A stretch of 64,000 bases of DNA from contig CAJTND010000002.1 of assembly GCA_910577995.1 (NCBI GenBank), positions 95,541-159,540 of the forward strand, read 5' to 3'. The notes under the pieces were generated by a model. That model did not search any database. It saw only the letters and a list, made by a program, of their open reading frames with translations, and was not told the origin of the DNA. The DNA is from an uncultured Christensenella sp. (lineage in GTDB: Bacteria; Bacillota; Clostridia; Christensenellales; Pumilibacteraceae). The first letter of the stretch is position 1; the number at the start of each line of letters is the position of its first letter. This document shows, piece after piece, positions 1 through 8,261 of the stretch. Both the position numbers and the translations under genes were made by a program.

Positions 1-792
1 GAGCTGTATTTGAAACGGCTTATCGTCGGCGGGCTTGAGCGCGTGTACGAGATAGGCAGATGCTTCCGCAACGAGGGCATGGACATCAAGCACAACCCCG
101 AGTTCACCATGATGGAGCTTTATCAGGCATACGGCGACTACAACGACATGATGAAGCGCACCGAGGAGATATATACCGCCGCGGCGCGCGCTATCGGGCT
201 GGGCGACAAGATAAATTATCAGGGCAGAGAGATAGACATCTCCACGCCGTGGCGGCGCGTGACCATGCGCGACGCGGTCAAGGAAGTGACAGGCGTCGAC
301 TTCATGACGCTCACCGATAAGCAGGCGCGCGCGGAGCTCGTCAAGCGCGGGCTCGATCCCGAGGGCGAGAAGAACGCCGCGGAATGTATGTATGTCGCGT
401 TCGATAAGCTCGTCGAGAGCACGCTCGTACAGCCGACGTTCGTCACGGGCTATCCCGTAGAGGTGTCGCCGCTCGCCAAGCGGTCGGACGACGGACTGAC
501 TTATCGCTTCGAGTTCTTTATCAACGGCTGGGAGGGCGGCAACGCTTATACCGAGCTCAACGACCCCATCGATCAGGCGAAACGGTTCGACGCACAGCGT
601 AAGATGATGAAACGCGGCGACGAGGAAGCGCAGCAGAGCGACGACGATTTCGTCGACGCGCTCGAATACGGCATGCCGCCGACGGGCGGGCTCGGGATAG
701 GTATCGACCGCATGGTCATGCTGCTTACCGACAGCGCGTCCATACGCGACGTGATACTATTCCCGACGATGAAACCCAAGGCAGGGAAGTGA
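1..792 (+). CDS. lysS: Lysyl-tRNA synthetase, class II, C-terminal part (5' end outside window)
   Basis: The frame is open from the first base, so this is the 3' part of the gene. The enzyme charges tRNA-Lys with lysine using ATP in the cytoplasm. The visible 263 residues hold class II motif 2 (RCFRNEG followed by HNPEFTMMELY) and motif 3 (GGLGIGIDRMVMLL) near the C-terminus, which together with the surrounding residues match LysS rather than AsnS or AspS. The stop overlaps the GTG start of the next gene by four bases (GTGA), so the downstream genes are probably translated from the same transcript. The N-terminal OB-fold anticodon-binding domain lies outside the window. Confidence 0.95.
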   Translation, partial: ELYLKRLIVGGLERVYEIGRCFRNEGMDIKHNPEFTMMELYQAYGDYNDMMKRTEEIYTAAARAIGLGDKINYQGREIDISTPWRRVTMRDAVKEVTGVDFMTLTDKQARAELVKRGLDPEGEKNAAECMYVAFDKLVESTLVQPTFVTGYPVEVSPLAKRSDDGLTYRFEFFINGWEGGNAYTELNDPIDQAKRFDAQRKMMKRGDEEAQQSDDDFVDALEYGMPPTGGLGIGIDRMVMLLTDSASIRDVILFPTMKPKAGK

Positions 793-1796
793 GCCTCGAC
801 GACGCGATGCGGCGTTATGCCGCGCAGGATGATCTGCGGTTGCACACGCCCGGGCACAAGGGCGCGTTAGACCCGCGCGATCTTACCGAGCTGACCGACG
901 GGAGCTTTCCCGAAAAACAGCTCGCCGAGGCGGAACGGCTTATCGCAGACGCGTACGGCGCGAGGCATGCGCAGCTGCTGTCTTGCGGAAGCTCGCAGGG
1001 CGTGAAGGCGGCGATATATTTTGCCGGCGGGAACGGAATAATAGACGTAAATTCGCACCGCTCGGTGCGCGACGGGTTCAGGCTGAGCGGCGGAAGATTT
1101 ACCGCCGTCGGGCGCGGCGACACCGTGCCCATAACGGTCGACGACATACGCGCGGCGTATGCGCCCGATATAAAGACGGTGGTCGTCACGTCGCCGACCT
1201 ATTTCGGATATTGCGCGGATATACCCGCGATAAAACGGTTCTGCGACGAAAAGGGCTTGACGCTTATAGTCGACGGCGCGCACGGCGCGCATTTCGGTTT
1301 TTCGCCGAGATTGCCGCAAAGTGCGGCGGCGTTGCCCGCCGTGATGAACGTATCCGTGCATAAGACGCTCTGCGCGCTCACGCAAAGCGCGGTGCTGCTC
1401 GACAACCTCGACGACGCGGAGCATGCGCGTCTTGCCGAGGCGGTCGCGCTGATGGGCACGACGAGCCCGTCGTATCTGCTGTATGCGTCGGCGGAGAATG
1501 CCGTAATCAAGGCGCGGAAAAGCGCGGCGGAATACGACGCAGTGATAGACGCACTGACGCCGCTCAGGCGCAAATACCCGTTTTTGAAAAACGACGACCC
1601 GACGCGGCTCGTATTGGACTGCGCCGCGGCAGGCTCGGACGCGCGCGAGCTTAATGCGCGGCTCGCACGGCTCGGCGTTATGAGCGAGCTCGTGACCGAG
1701 CGGTATATAGTATTTTTGTTCACCGCGGCGGATACGCCCGACGGCGTTGCGCGGCTCGACCGCGCGCTCGGCAAGTGTTTTAAGGAAATGCGGTAA
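789..1796 (+). CDS. PLP-dependent Orn/Lys/Arg decarboxylase-family protein (YaaO type), short form
   Basis: Fold-type I PLP enzyme of the Orn/Lys/Arg decarboxylase family. The N-terminus has the family hallmark HTPGHKG (residues 19-25), the cofactor aspartate lies in DGAHGAHFGF and the Schiff-base lysine in VSVHKT. Its place directly before tmk matches yaaO in Bacillus. At 335 residues it is well short of the roughly 480 of typical YaaO proteins; the missing part is in the C-terminal domain, so substrate choice and even decarboxylase activity are uncertain. The GTG start overlaps the lysS stop (GTGA). It could decarboxylate arginine or lysine, or be a paralogue with another role; the family assignment is firm, the reaction is not. 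Confidence 0.85.
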   Translation: MSLDDAMRRYAAQDDLRLHTPGHKGALDPRDLTELTDGSFPEKQLAEAERLIADAYGARHAQLLSCGSSQGVKAAIYFAGGNGIIDVNSHRSVRDGFRLSGGRFTAVGRGDTVPITVDDIRAAYAPDIKTVVVTSPTYFGYCADIPAIKRFCDEKGLTLIVDGAHGAHFGFSPRLPQSAAALPAVMNVSVHKTLCALTQSAVLLDNLDDAEHARLAEAVALMGTTSPSYLLYASAENAVIKARKSAAEYDAVIDALTPLRRKYPFLKNDDPTRLVLDCAAAGSDARELNARLARLGVMSELVTERYIVFLFTAADTPDGVARLDRALGKCFKEMR

Positions 1797-1805
1797 GGTA
1801 TCGAC

Positions 1806-2417
1806 ATGAAGAAAGGCAAGTTTATAGTGATCGAAGGATGCGAGGGCGCGGGCAAGAGCAAGCAAAGCGTTATGCTCAAGGACGCGCTCATTGCGCGCGG
1901 GTTCGATGCGGTAGTGACGCGCGAGCCCGGCGGCGCGCCGCTCGGCGAGAAGCTGAGAGAGCTTATCCTCGACCCGAGCTATGCGCCCGACGCAGTCACG
2001 GAGTTGTATATGTATTCCGCGGCGCGGCGCGTGCATCTTAACGAGTCGGTCTTTCCAATGCTCGAAAGCGGAAAGATAATAATCTGCGATAGGTTCGTTT
2101 ATTCGACGATAGCATATCAGGGCTATGGCAGGGGGCTCGACGTCGATTTTATACGCGAAGTCAACCGCAAAACGATAGAGCCGCTCAAGGTCGACCTCGC
2201 GCTGTTCCTCGATGTTCCGCCCGAGGTCGGGTTCGCGCGCAAAGGCGGCGCGGACAAGTCCGACAGGCTCGAGCGCGAAAGCCTCGAATTTTTCGGCAGG
2301 GTGTACGACGGGTTCAAGGCGATGAGCGAGCGCGGCGAGCTTGTCCGCATCGACGCTTGCGGCGAAAAGGCGCAGACCGCCGAGAAGATACTCGCGGCTG
2401 TGCTCGGTGCGCTGTGA
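1806..2417 (+). CDS. tmk: Thymidylate kinase
   Basis: Phosphorylates dTMP to dTDP with ATP, in the cytoplasm, for DNA synthesis. The 203-residue length is normal. The P-loop is GCEGAGKSK (about residues 10-18), the DR(Y/F/H) motif is DRFVYST and the lid region carries arginines around RKGGADKSDRLE. It starts ten bases after the decarboxylase gene and its stop overlaps the GTG of holB, the same tmk-holB order seen in Bacillus subtilis. Confidence 0.96.
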   Translation: MKKGKFIVIEGCEGAGKSKQSVMLKDALIARGFDAVVTREPGGAPLGEKLRELILDPSYAPDAVTELYMYSAARRVHLNESVFPMLESGKIIICDRFVYSTIAYQGYGRGLDVDFIREVNRKTIEPLKVDLALFLDVPPEVGFARKGGADKSDRLERESLEFFGRVYDGFKAMSERGELVRIDACGEKAQTAEKILAAVLGAL

Positions 2418-3409
2418 GCGCGGAGCTTCTTAAAAAGTACGTCGGCTTATACGATAAGCTCGACGTGCTCAAACCGCTCGGCGCGGAAACCTCGGCGGCG
2501 GGCGCATATCTTCTCGGCGGCGACGACGCGGACGGACTGCATTTGCTTGCGCGGCTCGTGGCGGCTCGGCTCGGCGGGCTCGGCGCGGACGCGGCGCTCG
2601 AGGATCATGCGGATGTGATCGTATATCCCAAAAAGGACGACGCAAAGCCGAGCAAGGGCAAAAAGGACGACAAGCCCAAAGCGCGCGCAGCGGTGATGAC
2701 CGTCGACGATGTTAAGGATATACTCGGCTCGCTGTACCTCACGCCGTTCGAGCTCAATCGGCGGTATTTCATAATCGAATACGCCGACAGCATGAGCGAG
2801 ATATGCCAAAACAAGCTGCTTAAATCCTTGGAAGAACCGCCGCCGCGCGTGTGCTTTATACTGTGCGCAACGCGCGCGATGCTTCCGACCGTCGAGTCGC
2901 GCTGTCACTCGATACGGCTCGCGCCGTTCCCCGTCGATACCGTAAGGAACGCGCTGACAGCCGTACACGGCACAGGCGCGGGCGTGGAGCTCGCGGCGCG
3001 CGGCTGCCGCGGCAGTTTGGGCATGGCGGAGCGCATACTCGCCGACAAGGAGTATGCGTCCGACTATTCCGCCGCGTTAAAGGTGCTGAAATACACGGGC
3101 GGCAGTCGCATGTTCGCGAGCGCGTCAGCCGTTTACGAAAAGCTCACGCGCGACAGGCTGGACGCGGTGCTCGGTTTAATAGAGTACCTGCTCGCCGACG
3201 TTGCGAGCCTTCTGTCGGGCGGAACGACCGTTTTCGACGCAAAGGATGTTGCGGGCGTTGCCGACGGGTTCACGCCGTATTCCGCGGCGCGTGCCGCCGA
3301 CTTCGCGCGCGATGCAAGGCGCAGGAATGCGGCTAACTGTATGCCGGTCGCGCTGATGGATAATATGGTATTAAAGATCATGGAGGAGAAAGCATTATGC
3401 CGAAGGTAG
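2414..3409 (+). CDS. holB: DNA polymerase III delta' subunit-like clamp-loader protein
   Basis: The 331-residue product belongs to the clamp loader that places the sliding clamp on primed DNA. The segment with NKLLKSLEEPPPRVCFILCAT and the following SRCHSIRLAPF (the SRC-type sensor region of this family) identify it, supported by its position between tmk and ricT. The GTG at 2414 overlaps the tmk stop (GTGA) and is preferred over an upstream in-frame ATG at 2357, which would lie inside tmk. The N-terminal P-loop is degenerate (GGDDADG where GxxGxGK is expected), and a Lys/Asp-rich insertion (about residues 75-95) replaces the usual zinc module. A catalytically silent delta' role fits. Confidence 0.88.
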   Translation: MSAELLKKYVGLYDKLDVLKPLGAETSAAGAYLLGGDDADGLHLLARLVAARLGGLGADAALEDHADVIVYPKKDDAKPSKGKKDDKPKARAAVMTVDDVKDILGSLYLTPFELNRRYFIIEYADSMSEICQNKLLKSLEEPPPRVCFILCATRAMLPTVESRCHSIRLAPFPVDTVRNALTAVHGTGAGVELAARGCRGSLGMAERILADKEYASDYSAALKVLKYTGGSRMFASASAVYEKLTRDRLDAVLGLIEYLLADVASLLSGGTTVFDAKDVAGVADGFTPYSAARAADFARDARRRNAANCMPVALMDNMVLKIMEEKALCRR

Positions 3410-4542
3410 TGGGAGTGCGCTTTCGCACGTCGCCGCAGATATATTGGTTCTCGCCGACTGACGGCGTGGAATGCTCAAAGGGCGCGCGAGTCGTTGTGGA
3501 AACTCAGCGCGGCGTGGAGCTTGCGACGGTAGTCGAGCCCGAGCACGAGGTGGAGGAGAGCAAGGTCGTTCAGCCGCTCAAACCGATAGTCAGGCTCGCG
3601 ACCGAGACCGAGCTCGAAGCGGCGCGTGCGGACGAGTCGAAAAAGCCCGAGATACTCGCCGAGGCGAGAGCGCGCGTTTCCGCGCACGAGCTGGACATGA
3701 AGATAGTCGACTGCGAGTTTACCGTCGACCACAGCAAGCTTGTGCTGTACTTTACCGCGGAACAGCGCGTCGACTTTCGCGACCTTGTGCGCGACCTCGC
3801 GTCGACATTCCATATCCGCATCGACCTCAGGCAGATAGGCGCGCGCGACGAGTGCAAGCTTATAGGCTCGCTCGGTCCGTGCGGCGAGGTGTGCTGCTGC
3901 AAACGTTTCGGCTCGGACAGCGAGCATGTTTCGATAAAAATGGCGAAGAACCAGGGGCTCGCGCTCACGCCCAACAAGATAAACGGCATGTGCGGCAGAC
4001 TGCTTTGCTGTCTGTCCTACGAGAACAAGACCTACGAGGACGTCATGCGCCGCGCGCCCAAGCACGGCGCGTGGGTGACCGCGCCCGACGGCAGGCGCGG
4101 CACTGTCGTGTCGGTCACGCCGCTTACCGAGGCGGTGCGCGTGCGGTTCGGCAACGACGAGAGCTTCGAGTTCGCCGAGTTCCCTATGTCCGACCTTTCT
4201 TACGAAAAACCGAGTGGCGGCGATCGCGACGGCAATAACGGCAACGGCGGAAACGGCGGCAAACGTTCTGACGGCGGCAACAAGAAAAACAACGACGGTC
4301 AAAAGAACAACGGCGGTAGGGGCAGGAACGGCGGCAGACCCGACGGAAGCAGAAAGAGCGGCGACAGACAAAACGTCGGCGGCAACAAGCCCGACAACAG
4401 GGAACGCGGCGATCGCGACGGCAATAACAACAACGGCGGTAAGCCCGGCAACAACGGCAACGCAGGACCTAATAAAAAGAAGAACCGCGACAAAAAATTC
4501 CGTAACAAAGATAAAAGACCGAACGACGCGCCGCAGGAGTGA
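3397..4542 (+). CDS. ricT: RicT/YaaT-like PSP1-domain protein with Asn/Gly-rich C-terminal tail
   Basis: Homologue of Bacillus YaaT (RicT), which with RicA and RicF forms an Fe-S-containing complex affecting RNase Y-dependent RNA processing and development. The PSP1 core occupies about residues 1-265, with the conserved cysteine clusters PCGEVCCCKRFG and MCGRLLCCLSYE as expected for Fe-S ligation. From about residue 270 to 381 the protein is a low-complexity tail rich in N, G, K, R and D that Bacillus RicT (about 275 residues) lacks. The ATG at 3397 lies inside the end of holB and is preceded by a strong GGAGGAG site, so translation is coupled. No ricA or ricF gene is visible in the window. 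Confidence 0.9.
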   Translation: MPKVVGVRFRTSPQIYWFSPTDGVECSKGARVVVETQRGVELATVVEPEHEVEESKVVQPLKPIVRLATETELEAARADESKKPEILAEARARVSAHELDMKIVDCEFTVDHSKLVLYFTAEQRVDFRDLVRDLASTFHIRIDLRQIGARDECKLIGSLGPCGEVCCCKRFGSDSEHVSIKMAKNQGLALTPNKINGMCGRLLCCLSYENKTYEDVMRRAPKHGAWVTAPDGRRGTVVSVTPLTEAVRVRFGNDESFEFAEFPMSDLSYEKPSGGDRDGNNGNGGNGGKRSDGGNKKNNDGQKNNGGRGRNGGRPDGSRKSGDRQNVGGNKPDNRERGDRDGNNNNGGKPGNNGNAGPNKKKNRDKKFRNKDKRPNDAPQE

Positions 4543-4598
4543 CGCAAGTATGCGATAAATGTTCGCAGTCGCTAACCGAAGAAATGCGGCGGCGTTCA

Positions 4599-4627
4599 TT
4601 GACAACAAACGGCGTAAATGCTATACT
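4599..4627 (+). promoter_or_regulatory. Sigma-A type promoter for the ferredoxin gene
   Basis: TTGACA (4599-4604) and TATACT (4622-4627) are separated by 17 bases. The transcript would start near 4634, giving a leader of about 20 bases that holds the GGAGG site at 4645-4649. Confidence 0.85.
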
Positions 4628-4654
4628 TTGAGTATAACAAATTTGGAGGTAAAC

Positions 4655-4825
4655 ATGGCACACAAGATTTCCGACGAATGCATTTCCTGCGGCGCGTGCG
4701 CGGCGGCTTGCCCCGTCAACGCGATAAGCGAGGGCGACGGCAAATATGTAGTCGATCCCGACGTTTGCATCGACTGCGGCGCGTGCGAGGGCGAGTGCCC
4801 GACGGGCGCTGTCAAAGCGGACTGA
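4655..4825 (+). CDS. 2[4Fe-4S] ferredoxin, 56 residues
   Basis: Small clostridial-type electron carrier. Two CxxCxxCxxxCP motifs (Cys 9, 12, 15, 19 and Cys 38, 41, 44, 48) would bind two [4Fe-4S] clusters. The ATG at 4655 follows a GGAGG site with good spacing; an upstream in-frame start at 4559 would place the promoter inside the gene and is rejected. It stands alone between its own promoter and terminator. It is the likely electron shuttle for pyruvate oxidation and for hydrogenases such as the one at 33 kb; the pairing with any one partner is inference. Confidence 0.95.
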   Translation: MAHKISDECISCGACAAACPVNAISEGDGKYVVDPDVCIDCGACEGECPTGAVKAD

Positions 4826-4840
4826 GTAAGTTCGACACAG

Positions 4841-4866
4841 GAGCGGCTTTTGCCGCTCTTTTTTTT
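4841..4866 (+). terminator. Rho-independent terminator after the ferredoxin gene
   Basis: A perfect 7-bp stem, GAGCGGC with GCCGCTC, closes a four-base loop and is followed by eight T residues. Confidence 0.9.
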
Positions 4867-4917
4867 GCATAAAAAAGTTTTTGCGTAAACCGCGGTGCAA
4901 AAGCGCAAGCTAAAAGG

Positions 4918-6546
4918 GTGAAGGCATCTTTGGGACGGTCGGCGATACTGCTTGCCGTTATCGGAATAATCGCAAAGCTGATAGGTGCGCTGTACCGTGT
5001 GCCTCTGACCAATATCGTCGGCGCGGAGGGCATGGGACTTTATCAAATGGTGTTCCCTCTGTATACGGTATTGCTCGCGTTTTGCGGCGGCAGCGCTACG
5101 AGCGCGGTGTCGCGCGTCGTAGCCAAGTATACCGCAAAGGGCGACGATGCTACCGCGCTCAGAGTACTGCGCGTCGCGTTCGTTCCGCTCGGGCTCGCGT
5201 CGTTTATCTCGGCGGCTGGCGTCGCTTTGCTCCGCAATATCATATCGGGCGTTCAGGGCAATACCGCGGCAGGGATATGTTATCTCGCGCTCGCGCCGTC
5301 GCTGTTGTTCGCGGGCGGGATAAGCGTTTTTCGCGGGTATTTTCAGGGCAAGAGCAAGATGCTGCCGAGCGGTATAAGCCAGCTGATAGAGCAAAGCGTC
5401 AAGCTGTTCCTCGGTCTCGCGCTCGGCAGTGCGCTTCTATCCTACGGCGTCAAGTACGCGGTGGCAGGCGCGCTTACGGGCGTTTCCGCGAGCGAGCTTA
5501 TCGCGCTCGCTTATCTGTCGATACGGTTCGCCGTTGCGAAAAAACGCAGGAAACGCGTGATCGCGACGCTCGCGCTGAGCACGGAGGCGGCGGCGGACGT
5601 GTCCGTCGTCACCGACCGCGAGCTGATGAAGGAGCTTTATTCCTTTGCGCTTCCCGTAACGTTCGGCAGTCTTGTCTTGCCGATAACGCAGATGATAGAT
5701 TCCGCGCTCGTCATAAACATACTTATGCACGGCGGCACGGCGCGCGACGAGGCGACCGCGCTTTTCGGACTGTTTGTCGGACCTGTCGGCACGCTCGTCA
5801 ATATGCCTGCGGTCATCGTGCTGTCGGTGTCGATAGCGTTTCTTCCGACGCTTACGGCGGCGATAGAACGCGGCGACGGCGACAAAGCCGAACGGCTGAC
5901 GCGCGACGCCGCCAAGTGGATACTCGTATTCGTCATTCCGGTAACGCTCGCTTTCTTCCTTTTTCCCGAGCGTATAGTGTCGACGCTGTACCGAAGAGGT
6001 TTGACCGCCGAACAGCTCGCCGTCGCCGCGCGGCTGTTGCGCATACAGGCTATCGCGGTGTTTTACGTCGGCGTTTTGCAGCTCTCGACTACCTTCTTGC
6101 AGGCGCACAACAAGTCGCACAGACCTGTGATAAACCTTGTTGTCGGCGCGTGCGTCAAGGTCGGGCTCACGCCCGTGCTCGTCAGGACCATAGGCGTGTA
6201 CGGCGCGGCGTGCGCTACCGCGGCTTGCTATGCGGTGGCGGCGCTTCTCACTACGCGCTCGGCGTTCAAGACGGGCGCGATAGGCGCGAGCGTGCGCGAC
6301 GGGCTGTTACTGCCGGTCGCATTCTCCGCGGCGGCGTGCGTCGGGTTCGTGTGCGCGGTCAAGGCGGCGGAAGCTCTCGGCGCGCCGTACCTGTGGCAAA
6401 GCATTACGGGCGCGGCGGTGTTCCTGTCGCTGTACTGTACGGCGGCGGCGTTTGCCGTCATAGATATACGCGCGGCGCTCGCGCGGCGCAGGGCGATGCG
6501 TGCGGCGGACGGCGGCGCGGCAAATATAAAAAGAAGAAAAAAATAA
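4918..6546 (+). CDS. SpoVB/MurJ-type polysaccharide (lipid) flippase
   Basis: A 542-residue integral membrane protein of the MOP/MATE-like superfamily, with about 14 hydrophobic helices. The opening RSAILLAVIGIIAKLIGALYR and the motif GLYQMVFPLY are typical of the stage V sporulation protein B / MurJ branch, which flips lipid-linked sugars across the membrane for peptidoglycan or spore cortex. The GTG at 4918 is chosen because the N-terminal helix begins right after it; the ribosome site (AAAGGG) abuts the start, which is weak. Whether it serves sporulation or vegetative wall synthesis cannot be read from the sequence. The C-terminus ends in a basic tail of K and R residues. Confidence 0.85.
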   Translation: MKASLGRSAILLAVIGIIAKLIGALYRVPLTNIVGAEGMGLYQMVFPLYTVLLAFCGGSATSAVSRVVAKYTAKGDDATALRVLRVAFVPLGLASFISAAGVALLRNIISGVQGNTAAGICYLALAPSLLFAGGISVFRGYFQGKSKMLPSGISQLIEQSVKLFLGLALGSALLSYGVKYAVAGALTGVSASELIALAYLSIRFAVAKKRRKRVIATLALSTEAAADVSVVTDRELMKELYSFALPVTFGSLVLPITQMIDSALVINILMHGGTARDEATALFGLFVGPVGTLVNMPAVIVLSVSIAFLPTLTAAIERGDGDKAERLTRDAAKWILVFVIPVTLAFFLFPERIVSTLYRRGLTAEQLAVAARLLRIQAIAVFYVGVLQLSTTFLQAHNKSHRPVINLVVGACVKVGLTPVLVRTIGVYGAACATAACYAVAALLTTRSAFKTGAIGASVRDGLLLPVAFSAAACVGFVCAVKAAEALGAPYLWQSITGAAVFLSLYCTAAAFAVIDIRAALARRRAMRAADGGAANIKRRKK

Positions 6547-6556
6547 GTCAATAGCC

Positions 6557-6585
6557 TTGATTTTATTCGGGCGTTGGGGTATAAT
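6557..6585 (+). promoter_or_regulatory. Sigma-A type promoter for serS
   Basis: TTGATT (6557-6562) and TATAAT (6580-6585) are 17 bases apart. The predicted leader is only about 23 bases, with AAAGGA before the serS ATG, so there is no room for a T-box. Confidence 0.85.
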
Positions 6586-6614
6586 GTAAACAATCAAATC
6601 CAAAGGAAAAAGCA

Positions 6615-7889
6615 ATGATCGACATTAACGTTATACGCAACGACAAAGCCGCAGTCAAAGCCGCGCTCGAAAAACGCGGGTACGACGCAGACCTCGACGG
6701 CATACTCAAGCTCGACGAGGAGCGGCGCGCCGTGATAGGCCGCACGGAGGCGTTAAAGGCGGAGAAGAACAAGGTCAGCGCGGACGTGCCCAGGCTGAAA
6801 AAGGCGGGCGAGAACGTCGAGCCGGTATTCGCGCGTATGCGCGAGCTCGGCAACGAGATATCCGCCAACGACGAAAAGCTCAAAGCCGTAGAGGAGAAGC
6901 TCCGTCACGAGCTGCTGTGTCTGCCGAACATGCCCGATCCCGACGTAGTCGCGGGCGGCAAAGAGAATAACGAGATCGTAAAAGTATTCGGGAAAAAGCC
7001 CGAGTTCGATTTTCCGATCAAAAACCATGTCGAGCTTTGCGAAGGGCTCAAGCTCATCGATTACGAGCGCGGCGTCAAGCTTGCCGGCAACGGTTCGTGG
7101 CTGTATACCGACCGCGGCGCTATCATCGAGTGGGCGCTCCTCAATTACTTTATAAAAACGCATCTTAAAGACGGATACAAGTTCATACTTCCGCCGCACA
7201 TGCTCAATTACGAATGCGGGTTGGGCGCGGGACAGTTCCCCAAGTTCGAGGACGACGTGTACCGTATAGAGACGGCGGACGACGCGGCGAGCCGCAGATT
7301 CATGCTCCCGACGGCGGAGACCGCGCTCGTCAATATCTACCGCGGCGAGATACTCGCGTCCGACGAACTGCCCAAAAAGCTTTTCGCTTACACGCCGTGC
7401 TATCGCAAGGAGGCGGGCAGCTATCGCGCGGAGGAGCGCGGTATGATACGCGGACATCAGTTCGACAAAGTCGAGATGGTGCAGGTGACCAAGCCCGAAC
7501 AGTCCAAAGCGGCGTTCGAGGAGCTCGTCGGCAAGGCGTGCGCGCTCGTCGAAGGTCTGGGACTGCATTACAGACTGAGCAAGCTCGCAGCGGGCGACTG
7601 CTCCGCATCGATGGCGAGGACGTACGATATCGAGGTGTGGATACCGTCGATGGGGATATACAAGGAAGTAAGCTCCGTTTCCAACGCCAACGATTACCAG
7701 GCGCGGCGCAACATGACGCGTTACCGCGCGGCGGACGGGTCTATCGGATATGTGCATACGCTTAACGGCTCGGGGCTCGCGACTTCGCGCATACTGCCCG
7801 CAATAGTCGAGCAGTTCCAGCAGAAGGACGGCTCCGTAAAGGTGCCTAAAGTATTGCAGGAGTTCGTCGGCGCGGAGGTGATAAAATGA
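6615..7889 (+). CDS. serS: Seryl-tRNA synthetase
   Basis: Charges tRNA-Ser (and tRNA-Sec where present) with serine. The 424-residue length is normal. The N-terminal ~110 residues form the long coiled-coil arm that reads the tRNA variable arm (KAEKNKVSADVPRLKKAGE region). The class II core carries motif 2 (FAYTPCYRKEAGSYRAEERG) and motif 3 (LNGSGLATSRILPAIVE). The ATG at 6615 follows AAAGGA. The stop overlaps the next gene by four bases (ATGA), making serS the first gene of a four-gene unit. Confidence 0.97.
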   Translation: MIDINVIRNDKAAVKAALEKRGYDADLDGILKLDEERRAVIGRTEALKAEKNKVSADVPRLKKAGENVEPVFARMRELGNEISANDEKLKAVEEKLRHELLCLPNMPDPDVVAGGKENNEIVKVFGKKPEFDFPIKNHVELCEGLKLIDYERGVKLAGNGSWLYTDRGAIIEWALLNYFIKTHLKDGYKFILPPHMLNYECGLGAGQFPKFEDDVYRIETADDAASRRFMLPTAETALVNIYRGEILASDELPKKLFAYTPCYRKEAGSYRAEERGMIRGHQFDKVEMVQVTKPEQSKAAFEELVGKACALVEGLGLHYRLSKLAAGDCSASMARTYDIEVWIPSMGIYKEVSSVSNANDYQARRNMTRYRAADGSIGYVHTLNGSGLATSRILPAIVEQFQQKDGSVKVPKVLQEFVGAEVIK

Positions 7890-8257
7890 GCCTCAGAAGA
7901 CGGCGTTTCGACCCGACCCCGGACGACGATTACAACCCGACCAATTACGACGAGAAATACGTGATACCGACGGGCGGCGGCGCGGAAATGCAGCAAGCCG
8001 GTATGTTCGGTCCTGCTCCGACGTACACTGCGCCCGTGTACAAAAACGAACAGCCTTTCGGCGGTATCGGCGCGGCAGTCGCGCCCGCCGCGGTGCAGAG
8101 CGAGGCGGAACGTACCGCGGTAGCCGAGCAGCCGATGGTGTTTGCGTTGCGCTCGGACTCTCAGCTTTACGTCTACGAGTATTCGGACAGGCTGGAATAC
8201 TACCGCAATACTCCCGGCGGCATGTTGCTCTGCAATATAGAAAACAAACGAAAATAG
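7886..8257 (+). CDS. Hypothetical protein, 123 residues
   Basis: I do not recognise this protein. It begins with an arginine run (MSLRRRRFD), continues through a Pro/Asp/Tyr-rich disordered-looking stretch, and ends with about 40 residues (from MVFALRSDSQLYVYEYSD) that look like a small beta-hairpin module. There is no signal peptide and no clear transmembrane helix. Its start overlaps the serS stop (ATGA) and the next gene begins four bases after its end, so it is co-expressed with serS and the GH3-like gene. Codon use matches its neighbours, which supports a real gene. Confidence 0.7.
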   Translation: MSLRRRRFDPTPDDDYNPTNYDEKYVIPTGGGAEMQQAGMFGPAPTYTAPVYKNEQPFGGIGAAVAPAAVQSEAERTAVAEQPMVFALRSDSQLYVYEYSDRLEYYRNTPGGMLLCNIENKRK

Positions 8258-8261
8258 TATC

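Noticed and set aside
4918..6546. A multidrug MATE efflux pump
   Set aside because: The N-terminal and GLYQM motifs fit the SpoVB/MurJ polysaccharide flippase branch rather than drug-exporting MATE proteins.
6586..6614. A T-box riboswitch before serS
   Set aside because: The promoter leaves a leader of only about 23-29 bases, too short for a T-box.
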